A stretch of 16,458 nucleotides of DNA, taken from an uncultured Clostridia bacterium (GTDB lineage: Bacteria; Bacillota; Clostridia; TANB77; CAG-508). Below the pieces are notes generated by a model that saw nothing but the letters and a program-made list of their open reading frames with translations, was not told where the DNA came from and searched no databases. The translations under genes and the position numbers were made by a program. Numbering within the stretch: the first letter of the stretch is position 1; the number at the start of each line of letters is the position of its first letter. The stretch covers positions 1 to 16,458 of the forward strand of contig CAKPKU010000035.1 of the NCBI GenBank assembly GCA_934167365.1. The letters run 5' to 3'. This document shows positions 7,968 to 15,883 of this stretch, piece by piece.

Positions 7968-8030
7968 AAGATGTATTATTAATCAGTATTATAATCCAAC
8001 ATACTATAATACTGATTTTAAATACATCTT
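7968..8030 (-). terminator. Long inverted repeat, probable terminator below the ylbF gene
   Basis: Arms of 26 bases (7968-7993 and 8005-8030) match at 23 positions, with one internal three-base mismatch, around an 11-base loop (7994-8004). The outer ends read AAGATGTATT and AATACATCTT, and the inner ends AATCAGTATTATA and its complement. On the minus strand the hairpin is followed by TATATTATTTTTATT, a fairly T-rich tail. Position between the end of ylbF (8052) and the recJ leader fits a terminator. The arms are much longer than the usual intrinsic terminator stem, so a small mobile hairpin or an RNA structure is an alternative. Confidence 0.5.
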
Positions 8031-8051
8031 AATTACTATCTAAATTTTTAT

Positions 8052-8390
8052 TTACTTTACAAAAACATCAGACATTGATTCTGCAATTATTTTATTTACA
8101 TCTGCAATCATTACATTAAATTTTACTTCTAAATCAAAATAATCTTTTATTTCTTTATTTTCAATTAAAATTTTATACATTTGTTGCAATTTTTCCATTT
8201 TTTCAGGATCTTCTTTTCCTTTTTCAAATGATAATATTTGTACGTCATATCTAATTTTTTCAAATTGTTCTATTTGCTCTTTTAACTTTGGATTTGATAG
8301 TACCTTAGCTCTTGCATTTTTATATTTTACAAACTCTTCTGATGATTGTATTTCTTTTGCTAATTGATTAGCTGTATCGTAAACTTTCAT
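8052..8390 (-). CDS. YlbF/YmcA-family (DUF964) regulatory protein
   Basis: A small, all-helical cytoplasmic protein of 112 residues. The N-terminal string YDTANQLAKEIQSSEEF, a central charged region, and the C-terminal FNVMIADVNKIIAESM match the pattern of the YlbF/YmcA family. In Bacillus subtilis YlbF, YmcA and YaaT form a complex that affects RNase Y-dependent RNA maturation, competence, sporulation and biofilm formation. Whether this copy has that role is inference, since the family has several paralogues. The start is ATG 8390 after AAGGAG about eight bases upstream. That site overlaps the stop of the glycosyltransferase gene and only 12 bases separate the two genes, so translation is likely coupled. 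A long hairpin follows the gene. Confidence 0.85.
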   Translation of the reverse strand: MKVYDTANQLAKEIQSSEEFVKYKNARAKVLSNPKLKEQIEQFEKIRYDVQILSFEKGKEDPEKMEKLQQMYKILIENKEIKDYFDLEVKFNVMIADVNKIIAESMSDVFVK

Positions 8391-8402
8391 TTAACACTCT
8401 CC

Positions 8403-9695
8403 TTAAGCATATGCATGTTTCTTTTTGAAACTTAATAATTTTGAAATTTCTTTTTCTGAATTTTGTGCTTTTGTAGCTTTATTTTGTTTTTCTTGCTCAA
8501 TTTGTTTTAATTGTTTTTCAGCCTCTGTTTGGCATATTGCTCTTTCATAAACATAATGTGTGTCTTGTGCTATTTTATTCCAATTGTATTGTGCTTTTAC
8601 TTTTGTAATTGCATTTTTTGAAATATTTTCACATAATTGGTTATTAAACAATAATGATAATACTGAATCTGCAATTGAATTTGGATTTCCTGCATAACTT
8701 TTCATTCCATCAACACCATGCTCTATAATTTCGTTTAAACCTCCTACATCTGATACAACAGTTGGAGTTCCAGAAAGCATTGATTCTAATGCTACTATTC
8801 CAAATGGTTCATATGTGCTTGGAAAAACTGCTATGTCCGCACATTTATACATTTTTTTTACAGAATCTGAATTTAAATATCCTGTAAAATATACTTTGTT
8901 ATCAATTCCCATACTATAAACTTGTGCTTTTAATTCATCCATCATTCCGCCTTTTCCCGCAATTACAAGTTTTGCATCATGATAACTATTTAATATTTTA
9001 GGCATTGCTGATATTAAATTTTGTACACCTTTTTCATATACCAATCTTCCTAAATATAAGATTATTTTTTCATTATCCATAGCATACTGTCTTCTGAAAT
9101 TATAATCTCTTTCAACATTATCAAAATTATTTAAGTTAACTCCATTAGGTATTACATTTATTTTGTCATATGGTAATCCGAACAATCTTTGAAGTTCGCA
9201 TTTCATATAATTACTGTTTACTATAACATCAGTAGATTCATATGTTAATAACCATTCTGTGTCATTAATATATCTTTGTATATCATCATGTATTCCACTA
9301 TTTCTTCCTGCTTCTGTTGCATGAATAGTTGCAACTAATGGTGTTTTATATGCTTGTTTTAGTGTTTTGGCTGCATATGTTACAAGCCAATCATGTGCAT
9401 GGATAACATCAAAATTTCCCTCTTTATTCATTAGCTCTGTTGCTTTTGCAATCATATTGAAATTTAGTTGCATAATCCAATCTGTAAAATTGTTTGGAGT
9501 TATCATATAGTTATCTACTCTATATACTTTTACTCCTTTATCATTTTCAAAATCTGATAAGTTGGTGTCTTTATATGTTACAACTGTAACATCATGCCCA
9601 TCATTAATTAATTTGTGTGATAAATCATGCACTACACGAGATATTCCTCCTACTATTCTTGGTGGATATTCCCATGTTAACATTAAAATTCTCAT
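8403..9695 (-). CDS. GT4-family glycosyltransferase, glycogen-synthase-like
   Basis: Probably transfers glucose from a nucleotide sugar to a growing alpha-glucan in the cytoplasm. The 430-residue protein has two Rossmann-like halves of GT-B type. The acceptor half starts MRILMLTWEYPPRIVGGIS, with the glycine pair at 16-17, and carries HAHDW at 99-103. The donor half has GRLVYEKG (R217, K222) and the E-x7-E signature in EPFGIVALE (E296, E304). TWEYPPRIVGG at the start is typical of the glycogen-synthase-like branch of GT4. Residues about 390-430 form a Lys/Gln/Glu-rich tail ending FKKKHAYA that is not part of the fold. ATG 9695 follows AAAGGAG with a spacing of about eight bases. The gene is divergent from DUF4912 and GH57 genes, which supports a glucan role. 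No ADP-glucose pyrophosphorylase (glgC) is in the window, so the donor (ADP-glucose, UDP-glucose or another) is not known. Other hexose transfer cannot be excluded. Confidence 0.87.
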   Translation of the reverse strand: MRILMLTWEYPPRIVGGISRVVHDLSHKLINDGHDVTVVTYKDTNLSDFENDKGVKVYRVDNYMITPNNFTDWIMQLNFNMIAKATELMNKEGNFDVIHAHDWLVTYAAKTLKQAYKTPLVATIHATEAGRNSGIHDDIQRYINDTEWLLTYESTDVIVNSNYMKCELQRLFGLPYDKINVIPNGVNLNNFDNVERDYNFRRQYAMDNEKIILYLGRLVYEKGVQNLISAMPKILNSYHDAKLVIAGKGGMMDELKAQVYSMGIDNKVYFTGYLNSDSVKKMYKCADIAVFPSTYEPFGIVALESMLSGTPTVVSDVGGLNEIIEHGVDGMKSYAGNPNSIADSVLSLLFNNQLCENISKNAITKVKAQYNWNKIAQDTHYVYERAICQTEAEKQLKQIEQEKQNKATKAQNSEKEISKLLSFKKKHAYA

Positions 9696-9757
9696 ACCAA
9701 TTCAGGCTCCTTTCTAATCTTATGTATAAAATTTATTTTTCTCTTTTTTTCATTTAC

Positions 9758-9786
9758 ATTTTATACAAGTTTAATTTAAAAGTAAA
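9758..9786 (-). promoter_or_regulatory. Probable sigma-A promoter of the GT4-ylbF arm
   Basis: On the minus strand TTTACT (9781-9786) stands 17 bases from TAAAAT (9758-9763). The -10 box matches five of six consensus bases and the -35 box four of six. It would give a leader of about 55 bases before ATG 9695. Confidence 0.5.
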
Positions 9787-9826
9787 TAAATTTTTTTCTT
9801 TTTTTTTATTTTGTTATAACTTCCTA

Positions 9827-9855
9827 TTGAATTTATACTTTTTTTGATATAGTAT
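9827..9855 (+). promoter_or_regulatory. Candidate promoter of the DUF4912-GH57 arm
   Basis: TTGAAT (9827-9832) and TAGTAT (9850-9855) are 17 bases apart. Each matches four of six consensus bases, so this is only a candidate. A start near 9862 would give a leader of about 30 bases to ATG 9892. It points away from the promoter at 9758-9786, and the two are 40 bases apart. Confidence 0.4.
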
Positions 9856-9891
9856 ATCATTAGCAAAAACTAAACTTAAGGAGGAAGATAA

Positions 9892-10629
9892 ATGAAAGAA
9901 ACTAATGAAAAAAAAGATATTACTTTAAATCAAACAAAACCTCAAAAAAATAAAAAAGCAAAAATAACTAATAAAAAGGGGCTTTTTAACTTTGGCAAAA
10001 AAGAGCAGAATACAACAAAAAAACAATTGCCACATGTCAAAAGCCATTCAAACTCCGATGATTTAAATTCTCTATTAAAACTAAACCCTACAGCACATAT
10101 AAGCGAATACTATGATTTACCTTATCGATATAATCAAACAATTATAAAAATCTTGGCTCAAACCCCTCATGCGATCTTTATTTACTGGGATATTTCAGAT
10201 GCTGATAGAGCTGAAATGATAAAAAAATATGGTAATAACTTTTTTAATGAAACAAAACCTATTTTATTAGTGCACAATAAAACTCAAAATTATTCATTTG
10301 AAGTTGAAATTGATGATTTTGCAAATAGTTGGTATTTACGTACACCAACAAGCAATTGTGTATTTAATATAGAGCTTGGTAGAAAACCTATATCTAATAC
10401 AAATGTAAATTTTGAAAATAATGATAATGTATTACATATAACATCATCAAATACAATTGTATCACCTAATGATCATATATTAAATGGCAATAATATAGTT
10501 TATTTTAAAAATATAAAAACAAATGAAACAACAGAAAAGTGCGTTTCAGATTTAAAACCAATTTATAATATTTATGACTTATATGAAGATGATTATATTA
10601 ATAATCCTTCTTCTAACTTTAAAATATAA
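9892..10629 (+). CDS. DUF4912-domain protein
   Basis: A 245-residue protein of unknown biochemical role. Residues 1-60 are Lys-, Asn- and Gln-rich and look disordered. The DUF4912 domain covers about residues 73-167, with YDLPYRYNQTIIKILAQTP, IFIYWDIS, a Y-S-F-E-V-E-I strand and W-Y-L-R-T-P. The I-Y-W-D and W-Y-L-R strings are the most characteristic parts of the family. Residues 168-245 are Asn-rich with few features. There is no signal peptide, so it should be cytoplasmic. AAGGAGG lies seven bases before ATG 9892. It is followed after only 18 bases by the GH57 gene and has a GT4 gene divergently upstream. This grouping with alpha-glucan enzymes suggests a scaffold, glucan-binding or regulatory role, which is inference. 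Confidence 0.78.
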   Translation: MKETNEKKDITLNQTKPQKNKKAKITNKKGLFNFGKKEQNTTKKQLPHVKSHSNSDDLNSLLKLNPTAHISEYYDLPYRYNQTIIKILAQTPHAIFIYWDISDADRAEMIKKYGNNFFNETKPILLVHNKTQNYSFEVEIDDFANSWYLRTPTSNCVFNIELGRKPISNTNVNFENNDNVLHITSSNTIVSPNDHILNGNNIVYFKNIKTNETTEKCVSDLKPIYNIYDLYEDDYINNPSSNFKI

Positions 10630-10634
10630 AAAAT

Positions 10635-10638
10635 GGAG
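10635..10638 (+). promoter_or_regulatory. Shine-Dalgarno site that sets the GH57 start
   Basis: GGAG lies nine bases before ATG 10648 and overlaps the earlier in-frame ATG at 10633-10635. The earlier ATG has only A/T-rich sequence upstream and no ribosome site of its own. The start is therefore placed at 10648. Confidence 0.65.
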
Positions 10639-10647
10639 AAAATAACA

Positions 10648-12240
10648 ATGGAAAAAAATATACAAGGATATGTAAGTTTTGTATTACATGCACATCTTCC
10701 TTTTGTACATCATCCAGAAAGCGAAGATTATTTAGAAGAGCAATGGCTATTTGAGGCAATTTCAGAAACATATATTCCTCTTCTTACAAATTTTGAAAAA
10801 TTAGTAGAAGAGCAGGTTGATTTTAGAATAACAATGTCATTAACTCCCCCTCTTTTAAGTATGCTTGATAATAAATTACTTCAAGAAAGATATATTAAAT
10901 ATTTAAAAAAACATATTGAGCTATCATCAAAAGAAATAGAGCGAACAACTTATGATGATAGAGTAAACAGATTAGCTCACTATTATTATGATAGATATTC
11001 AAGTGACCTAGAAATTTTTACAAAAAAGTATAATTGTAATCTTATTAAAGGTTTTAAACATTTTCAAGATATTGGAGTTTTAGAAATTATAACATGTGGT
11101 GCTACTCACGGATATTTTCCAATTCTTTATGTTACTGAACAAACTGTAAAAGCCCAAATTGCTATTGGTGTTCAAACATATGAAAAATACTTTGGTAGAA
11201 AACCTCGTGGAATATGGCTACCTGAATGTGGATATATACCAGAAGCAGATAAATATTTGAAAGAATTTGGAATTGAATATATTATAACAGAATCACATGG
11301 AATATTATATTCTGATCCTGCTCCAATTTATGGTACTGCTGCTCCAATAGTTTCACCTGGTGGTGTTGTTGCATTTGGTAGAGATATGGAATCTTCAAGA
11401 CAAGTCTGGAGCTCTATAAATGGATATCCTGGTGATTTTAATTATAGAGAGTTTTATAGAGATATTGGTTATGATGCAGATTATGAATATATAAAACCTT
11501 ATATAGCATCAAATGGTGCTAGGGTAAATACTGGTATAAAATATCATAGAATTACTGGTAAAACAGAAAATAAAGATTATTATGATGTTCAATGGGCAAA
11601 AGATTCAGCTGAAAAGCAAGCTGGACATTTTTTGGATAGTCGTGTGCAACAAATAAATGATTTAAGTAATTATACTCAAAATCCCCCTATTATTCTTTGC
11701 CCATATGATGCTGAACTTTATGGTCATTGGTGGTATGAAGGTCCTTATTGGTTATATATTTTATTTAAAAAGATATATTATGATGATTGTAATTTTAAAC
11801 TTATTACCCCTGGTGAATATATAGATAAATATCCTAATATGCAAGTTGCTCAGCCATGTCGTTCAAGTTGGGGGGCTAATGGATATAGTGAAGTATGGTT
11901 AAACCCTACTAATGATTATGCACATAGACATCTTCATAAGGCTGGAGAAAGAATGGTAGAGCTAGCTCATTTATATAATAATACTGAAGATGAATTATTA
12001 AAAACTGCATTAAATCAATGTGCAAGAGAGCTTTTATTAGCTCAAAGTAGTGACTGGTTATTTATTATAACAAACGGAACAATGGTTGATTATGCCAAAA
12101 AAAGAATTAAAGATCATATTGGAAGATTTACTAAGTTATATAATCAAATAAAAGAAAACAATATAGATGAAGATTTCTTAAACTACCTTCTTGAATATGA
12201 TTGCGTATTTCCGGATATTGACTTTAATATATATTACTAA
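10648..12240 (+). CDS. GH57-family (DUF1957-type) 1,4-alpha-glucan branching enzyme
   Basis: Likely cuts an alpha-1,4-glucan chain and rejoins it by an alpha-1,6 bond, making glycogen branches. From ATG 10648 the protein is 530 residues, close to the roughly 520 of characterised bacterial GH57 branching enzymes. GH57 motifs are in order: HAHLPFV (about 14-20), the THGYFPIL string (about 153-160), the nucleophile E193 in GIWLPECGY, and the acid/base D354 in YDAELYGHWWYEGP. The C-terminal part has SSWGANGYSEVW followed by YAHRHLHKA and a helical domain. These positions agree closely with the known nucleophile Glu and acid/base Asp of the Thermus enzyme. No signal peptide is present. It is cotranscribed with the DUF4912 gene and ends just before a strong terminator. 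Amylase or 4-alpha-glucanotransferase activity is the main alternative within GH57. Confidence 0.9.
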   Translation: MEKNIQGYVSFVLHAHLPFVHHPESEDYLEEQWLFEAISETYIPLLTNFEKLVEEQVDFRITMSLTPPLLSMLDNKLLQERYIKYLKKHIELSSKEIERTTYDDRVNRLAHYYYDRYSSDLEIFTKKYNCNLIKGFKHFQDIGVLEIITCGATHGYFPILYVTEQTVKAQIAIGVQTYEKYFGRKPRGIWLPECGYIPEADKYLKEFGIEYIITESHGILYSDPAPIYGTAAPIVSPGGVVAFGRDMESSRQVWSSINGYPGDFNYREFYRDIGYDADYEYIKPYIASNGARVNTGIKYHRITGKTENKDYYDVQWAKDSAEKQAGHFLDSRVQQINDLSNYTQNPPIILCPYDAELYGHWWYEGPYWLYILFKKIYYDDCNFKLITPGEYIDKYPNMQVAQPCRSSWGANGYSEVWLNPTNDYAHRHLHKAGERMVELAHLYNNTEDELLKTALNQCARELLLAQSSDWLFIITNGTMVDYAKKRIKDHIGRFTKLYNQIKENNIDEDFLNYLLEYDCVFPDIDFNIYY

Positions 12241-12260
12241 AATTCAATTTGAACTATAAT

Positions 12261-12308
12261 AAAGTAGTTGCAATTTCTATTTAGATTTTAGCAACTACTT
12301 TTATTTTT
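12261..12308 (+). terminator. Intrinsic terminator of the DUF4912-GH57 operon
   Basis: Perfect 11-base arms (AAAGTAGTTGC at 12261-12271 and its complement at 12291-12301) around a 19-base loop are followed by TATTTTT. It lies 20 bases after the GH57 stop. Confidence 0.85.
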
Positions 12309-12318
12309 GGCTAACATA

Positions 12319-12327
12319 TGTTATAAT
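12319..12327 (+). promoter_or_regulatory. Extended -10 promoter of the lipoprotein gene
   Basis: TGTTATAAT is a perfect extended -10 box (TG, one base, TATAAT). The -35 position falls in the tail of the preceding terminator and has no good match. A start near 12333-12335 would leave a leader of only about 14 bases, with the ribosome site at its very start. Confidence 0.55.
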
Positions 12328-12347
12328 TTACCATAGGTGGTGATTTT

Positions 12348-12827
12348 ATGAAAAAATTAAGAGCTATTTCAATTACATTATTTTGTATTATTACCTGTAT
12401 TACATTAACAAGTTGTAGTATTGGCAAACGAAAAGATTCAATTACTCCAGATACATTTTGTTCAAAAATGCAGGATAAAAGTTTTACTATTGTAGATTCT
12501 ACTGAGCAATTTTCATCTACAGATGGAGTACAAAATGTTTATATTGCAATTGCTCCAAATTACACTTATCAAATAGAATTTTATGAACTTTCAGATGATT
12601 CACAAGCTGAAGAATCTTACGAAAAAAATATACAAACCTTTGAGAAATCAAAAACTAATGTAAGCTCTAATACAGAAGTAAAATTAGCAAATTATGCTAA
12701 ATATACATTATTATCAAATGGAAAATATATGGTTATTTCTCGAATAAATAATACTTTTATTTATGTTAATGCAGATTCTGATTATAAAGATGATATTGAT
12801 GATATATTATCTAATTTTGGATATTAA
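12348..12827 (+). CDS. Small secreted lipoprotein of unknown function
   Basis: A 159-residue protein with a lipoprotein signal peptide. After MKKLR comes a hydrophobic stretch (about 6-19) and the lipobox L-T-S-C at 20-23, so Cys23 should be lipid-modified and the mature part held on the outer face of the membrane. The mature part has no motif I recognise. It is mixed alpha/beta by appearance, with strand-like VYIAIAPNYTYQIEFY, a charged helix of Glu/Lys/Ser, and strands ending FIYVNADSDYKDDIDDIL then NFGY. GGTGGTG precedes ATG 12348 by about five bases. It stands alone, with its own promoter between the GH57 terminator and the shared palindromic terminator, so there is no operon context to suggest a job. 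Confidence 0.8.
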   Translation: MKKLRAISITLFCIITCITLTSCSIGKRKDSITPDTFCSKMQDKSFTIVDSTEQFSSTDGVQNVYIAIAPNYTYQIEFYELSDDSQAEESYEKNIQTFEKSKTNVSSNTEVKLANYAKYTLLSNGKYMVISRINNTFIYVNADSDYKDDIDDILSNFGY

Positions 12828-12871
12828 AAAAATAGTTATTCAAATTTATAAATTTGAATAACTATTTTTTT
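12826..12871. terminator. Perfect 46-base palindrome, bidirectional terminator
   Basis: Two 23-base arms (12826-12848 and 12849-12871) are exact reverse complements with no spacer. The ends are a run of A on one side and of T on the other, so either strand has a stem followed by T. It lies between the converging lipoprotein gene (stop 12825-12827) and gpsA (stop 12870-12872), overlapping both stop codons. It should end transcription from both sides. Confidence 0.88.
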
Positions 12872-13853
12872 ACTCTGATTTTTTATCTCTTTGCATTAAT
12901 CTATACACTGCTTCTTTTGGATCAACATTATTATATAAAACATTATATACTTCATCTACAATAGGCATTTCAACATTGTATTTGTTTTTAAGCTCATATG
13001 CTGCTTCAATATTATCAATACTTTCAATAACCATACCAACTTCTTTTTTTACCTCTTCTAGTGATAATCCTCTTCCAATTAATCTACCAGCTTTTCTATT
13101 TCTGCTATGCTCACTATTGCAAGTTACAATTAAATCGCCTAATCCTGTTAAACCATAAAAAGTATCTTTTTTTGCTCCAACTTTTACACCAAGTCTTGCT
13201 ATTTCTGTAAGACCTCTTGTTAATAATGCCGCAAAAGTATTGTCTCCTAAATCAATTTCAACTGCTATACCTGCACAAAATGCTATGATATTTTTTAATG
13301 CTGCTCCATATTCTACACCAATCATATCATCAGATGTATATACTCTCATGTTTTTATTCATAAATAAATCTTGAACATAATTTCTTACATATTCATCATC
13401 AGAAGCACTTACTAGTACTGTTGGTATTTCAATAGATACTTCTTCTGCATGACTTGGTCCAGATAACACACCTACTTTTGCAGTTGGTAGCTCTTCTTTT
13501 ATAACATCTGTTAAAATGGACAATGTTGATTGCTCTAATCCTTTTGAACATACTATTATTGGTTGATTAGTTATATATTTTTTATATTGATTAAATATAT
13601 TTCTTGTAAATTTTGATGGTGTTACATGTAATATAATATCTGATTCTGGTATAACATCCTCAAAGTTTAAAAAGCACTTTATATTATCAGGAATAGTTAT
13701 ATTTGGTAAGAATTTACATTTTTTTTCATTATTAATTAAGTTTGCTTCTGATTCATCAAAAGACCATAACTTTACATTATTTCCATTATTTGCTAAATGA
13801 ATCGCTAATGCAACTCCCCAACTACCACTTCCAATTATTGCTATATTTTTCAT
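12870..13853 (-). CDS. gpsA: Glycerol-3-phosphate dehydrogenase [NAD(P)+]
   Basis: Reduces dihydroxyacetone phosphate to sn-glycerol-3-phosphate, the backbone for phospholipids, in the cytoplasm. The 327-residue length is standard. The N-terminal Rossmann domain begins MKNIAIIGSGSWG, with the dinucleotide loop GSGSWG at 8-13. K104 lies in SKGLE and SGPSHAEEV follows at about 131-139. The catalytic Lys187 is in GAALKN. The C-terminal domain carries LTGLGDLIVTC and SRNRKAGRLIGRG, which are typical of the family. ATG 13853 follows AAAGGAAG about ten bases upstream. It is the last gene of the der-plsY-gpsA operon, 29 bases behind plsY, which uses its product as acyl acceptor. Confidence 0.97.
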   Translation of the reverse strand: MKNIAIIGSGSWGVALAIHLANNGNNVKLWSFDESEANLINNEKKCKFLPNITIPDNIKCFLNFEDVIPESDIILHVTPSKFTRNIFNQYKKYITNQPIIVCSKGLEQSTLSILTDVIKEELPTAKVGVLSGPSHAEEVSIEIPTVLVSASDDEYVRNYVQDLFMNKNMRVYTSDDMIGVEYGAALKNIIAFCAGIAVEIDLGDNTFAALLTRGLTEIARLGVKVGAKKDTFYGLTGLGDLIVTCNSEHSRNRKAGRLIGRGLSLEEVKKEVGMVIESIDNIEAAYELKNKYNVEMPIVDEVYNVLYNNVDPKEAVYRLMQRDKKSE

Positions 13854-13882
13854 ATATTACTTGCTTCCTTTCTTTTGTTTTT

Positions 13883-14509
13883 CTATTTTTTGAAACTTAA
13901 TTTATTTTCTTCACCTTTATATATTCTTTTTAGGTTTGATCTATGATTAAATACCACAAATACTGCCATTGCTATACCAAATATTACATAATTTCCATCT
14001 ACTATATAATGGTCTGTTATAAATATAGTTAAAACTGGAAATAAAATAGCAGCCATAATTGATCCTAATGATACCATTCTTGTTATTGCCATTACTAATA
14101 TTGCAAAAATTAGACATATTAGGCCTATTTGCCAATTGACTAAAAGTAAAATTCCAAGTGATGTTGCAACGCCTTTTCCGCCTTTAAAACCAAAGTATAC
14201 TGGAAAAGTATGACCAAATACTGCAAAAAATCCAGCTAACTGTACCAAAATTTCTGATTTTACACTTTCTCCTGCAATTTTTCCAATCCAATATGCTACT
14301 AGTACTGCAACAATACCTTTTAAAATATCACATACTAGAGTTAATGCTGCTAACCCTTTTCCTACACTTCTTAACATATTTGTAGTGCCTGCATTACCAC
14401 TACCTTTTTCTCTAACATCAAATCCCGCAAACTTTTTGCTAAATATAATTGAAAAATTTACACTTCCTATTGCATATGCAATTACTGCAACTAAAATATA
14501 TATAGCCAT
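13883..14509 (-). CDS. plsY: Acyl-phosphate:glycerol-3-phosphate acyltransferase PlsY
   Basis: An integral membrane enzyme that transfers an acyl group from acyl-phosphate to glycerol-3-phosphate, the first step of phospholipid synthesis in most Gram-positive bacteria. The 208-residue protein is hydrophobic with several membrane segments (about 2-22, 53-75, 82-100, 115-145, 150-168 and 172-190). The three conserved motifs are present: GSGNAGTTN at 36-44, GHTFPVYFGFKGGKG at 99-113, and NHRSNLKR at 188-195. AGGAG stands about nine bases before ATG 14509. It sits between der (21 bases upstream) and gpsA, which supplies its substrate. Confidence 0.97.
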   Translation of the reverse strand: MAIYILVAVIAYAIGSVNFSIIFSKKFAGFDVREKGSGNAGTTNMLRSVGKGLAALTLVCDILKGIVAVLVAYWIGKIAGESVKSEILVQLAGFFAVFGHTFPVYFGFKGGKGVATSLGILLLVNWQIGLICLIFAILVMAITRMVSLGSIMAAILFPVLTIFITDHYIVDGNYVIFGIAMAVFVVFNHRSNLKRIYKGEENKLSFKK

Positions 14510-14530
14510 TTAACTCACTCCTTCTTAAGT

Positions 14531-15856
14531 TTATTCTTTTTCCCTTTTTTCTCTTACTATCATTCTAATAGGTGTTCCTGTTAAAACAAATTCTTTTCTT
14601 AATTGATTTACTAAATATCTTTCATATGAGAAATGGAATAATTGTTTATCATTAACAAACACAACAAATGTTGGTGGTTTTGTTGATGCCTGTGTCATAT
14701 AAAATATTTTTAATCTTTTTCCCTTATCAGTTGGTGGTTGTACTATTGCAATTGCTTCATTTAAAACTTGATTTAATACTGATGTAGAAACTCTCATTGC
14801 ATTTTGATTTGCTACATTGTTTATCATTTCATATAATTTTTCTACTCTTTGCCCTGTTTTCGCAGATATAAACATTATTGGTGCATATGATAAATATGAA
14901 AGCTTATTATAAATTTCTTTTTTATACCTTTCGATAGTTCCATTATCTTTTTCATATTCATCCCATTTGTTAACTGCAATTATTATACCTTTGCCTGCCT
15001 CATGTGCTTCTCCTGCAATTTTTGCATCTTGTTCTGTTACTCCTTCATTTGCATCAATCATAAATATACATACATCAGATCTTTCTATTGCTAAACTAGT
15101 TCTCATTACACTATAACGCTCTAAATTTTCTGTTACTTTGCTTTTTCTTCTAATTCCAGCTGTATCTATAAATACATATTTTCCATATGAATTTTCAAAT
15201 TCAGAATCGATTGCATCCCTTGTTGTTCCTGCAATGTTACTAACAATTACTCTATTTTCTCCAAGAATTTTATTAACTAATGATGATTTTCCTACATTCG
15301 GTTTTCCTATTAATGCTACCTTTATAACAGTACCATCATCACTTTCTTCTGTATTTTTTGGTAGCTTATCATATATTGCATCTAAAACATCACCTATTCC
15401 TAATGCATTTAATGATGAAACTGGATGTGGATCACCTATTCCTAAATTATAAAATTCATAAATATCATCAGTTGTTTTACCAAAATTATCTGCTTTATTG
15501 CAGACTAAAACAATTGGCTTTTTTGACTTTCTAAGCATTAATGCTATTTCGTTATCTGCATTTGTTACTCCGACTTTTAAATCAGTTACAAATACTATAA
15601 CATCAGCCATACTGATAGCTATATCAGCTTGATTTCTCATTTGTGTTACAATTAAATCTTCTGACTCTGGCTCTATTCCACCTGTATCAATTACTGTGAA
15701 ATCCATTCCACGCCAATTTGCTTCAGCATATATTCTATCTCTTGTTACACCTGGTGTGTCTTCTACAATAGAAATTCTTTTGCCTACTATATAATTAAAA
15801 AAAGTTGATTTTCCAACATTAGGTCTACCAACTATTGCAACTACTGGTTTTGACAT
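14531..15856 (-). CDS. der: Ribosome-assembly GTPase Der (EngA)
   Basis: An essential tandem GTPase needed for maturation of the 50S subunit. The 441-residue length is standard. The first G domain has GRPNVGKS (10-17), TPGVTRDR, DTGG (57-60) and NKAD (120-123). The second has GKPNVGKS (184-191), AGTTRD, DTAG (231-234) and NKWD (296-299). A KH-like domain fills the C-terminus (about 355-437), with QPPTDKGKRLKIFYMTQ. AAAGGA lies about eight bases before ATG 15856, behind a good promoter at 15884-15912. It leads the der-plsY-gpsA operon, an order widely kept in Firmicutes. Confidence 0.98.
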   Translation of the reverse strand: MSKPVVAIVGRPNVGKSTFFNYIVGKRISIVEDTPGVTRDRIYAEANWRGMDFTVIDTGGIEPESEDLIVTQMRNQADIAISMADVIVFVTDLKVGVTNADNEIALMLRKSKKPIVLVCNKADNFGKTTDDIYEFYNLGIGDPHPVSSLNALGIGDVLDAIYDKLPKNTEESDDGTVIKVALIGKPNVGKSSLVNKILGENRVIVSNIAGTTRDAIDSEFENSYGKYVFIDTAGIRRKSKVTENLERYSVMRTSLAIERSDVCIFMIDANEGVTEQDAKIAGEAHEAGKGIIIAVNKWDEYEKDNGTIERYKKEIYNKLSYLSYAPIMFISAKTGQRVEKLYEMINNVANQNAMRVSTSVLNQVLNEAIAIVQPPTDKGKRLKIFYMTQASTKPPTFVVFVNDKQLFHFSYERYLVNQLRKEFVLTGTPIRMIVREKREKE

Positions 15857-15883
15857 ACTCGTTTTCCTTTCATTTTTTTGAAT

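Noticed and set aside
10633..10647. Upstream ATG of the GH57 gene adding five residues
   Set aside because: The only ribosome site overlaps this ATG and is correctly spaced for ATG 10648.
13947..14135. Second open frame inside plsY on the same strand
   Set aside because: It is a shifted frame within a clearly intact plsY with all three motifs.
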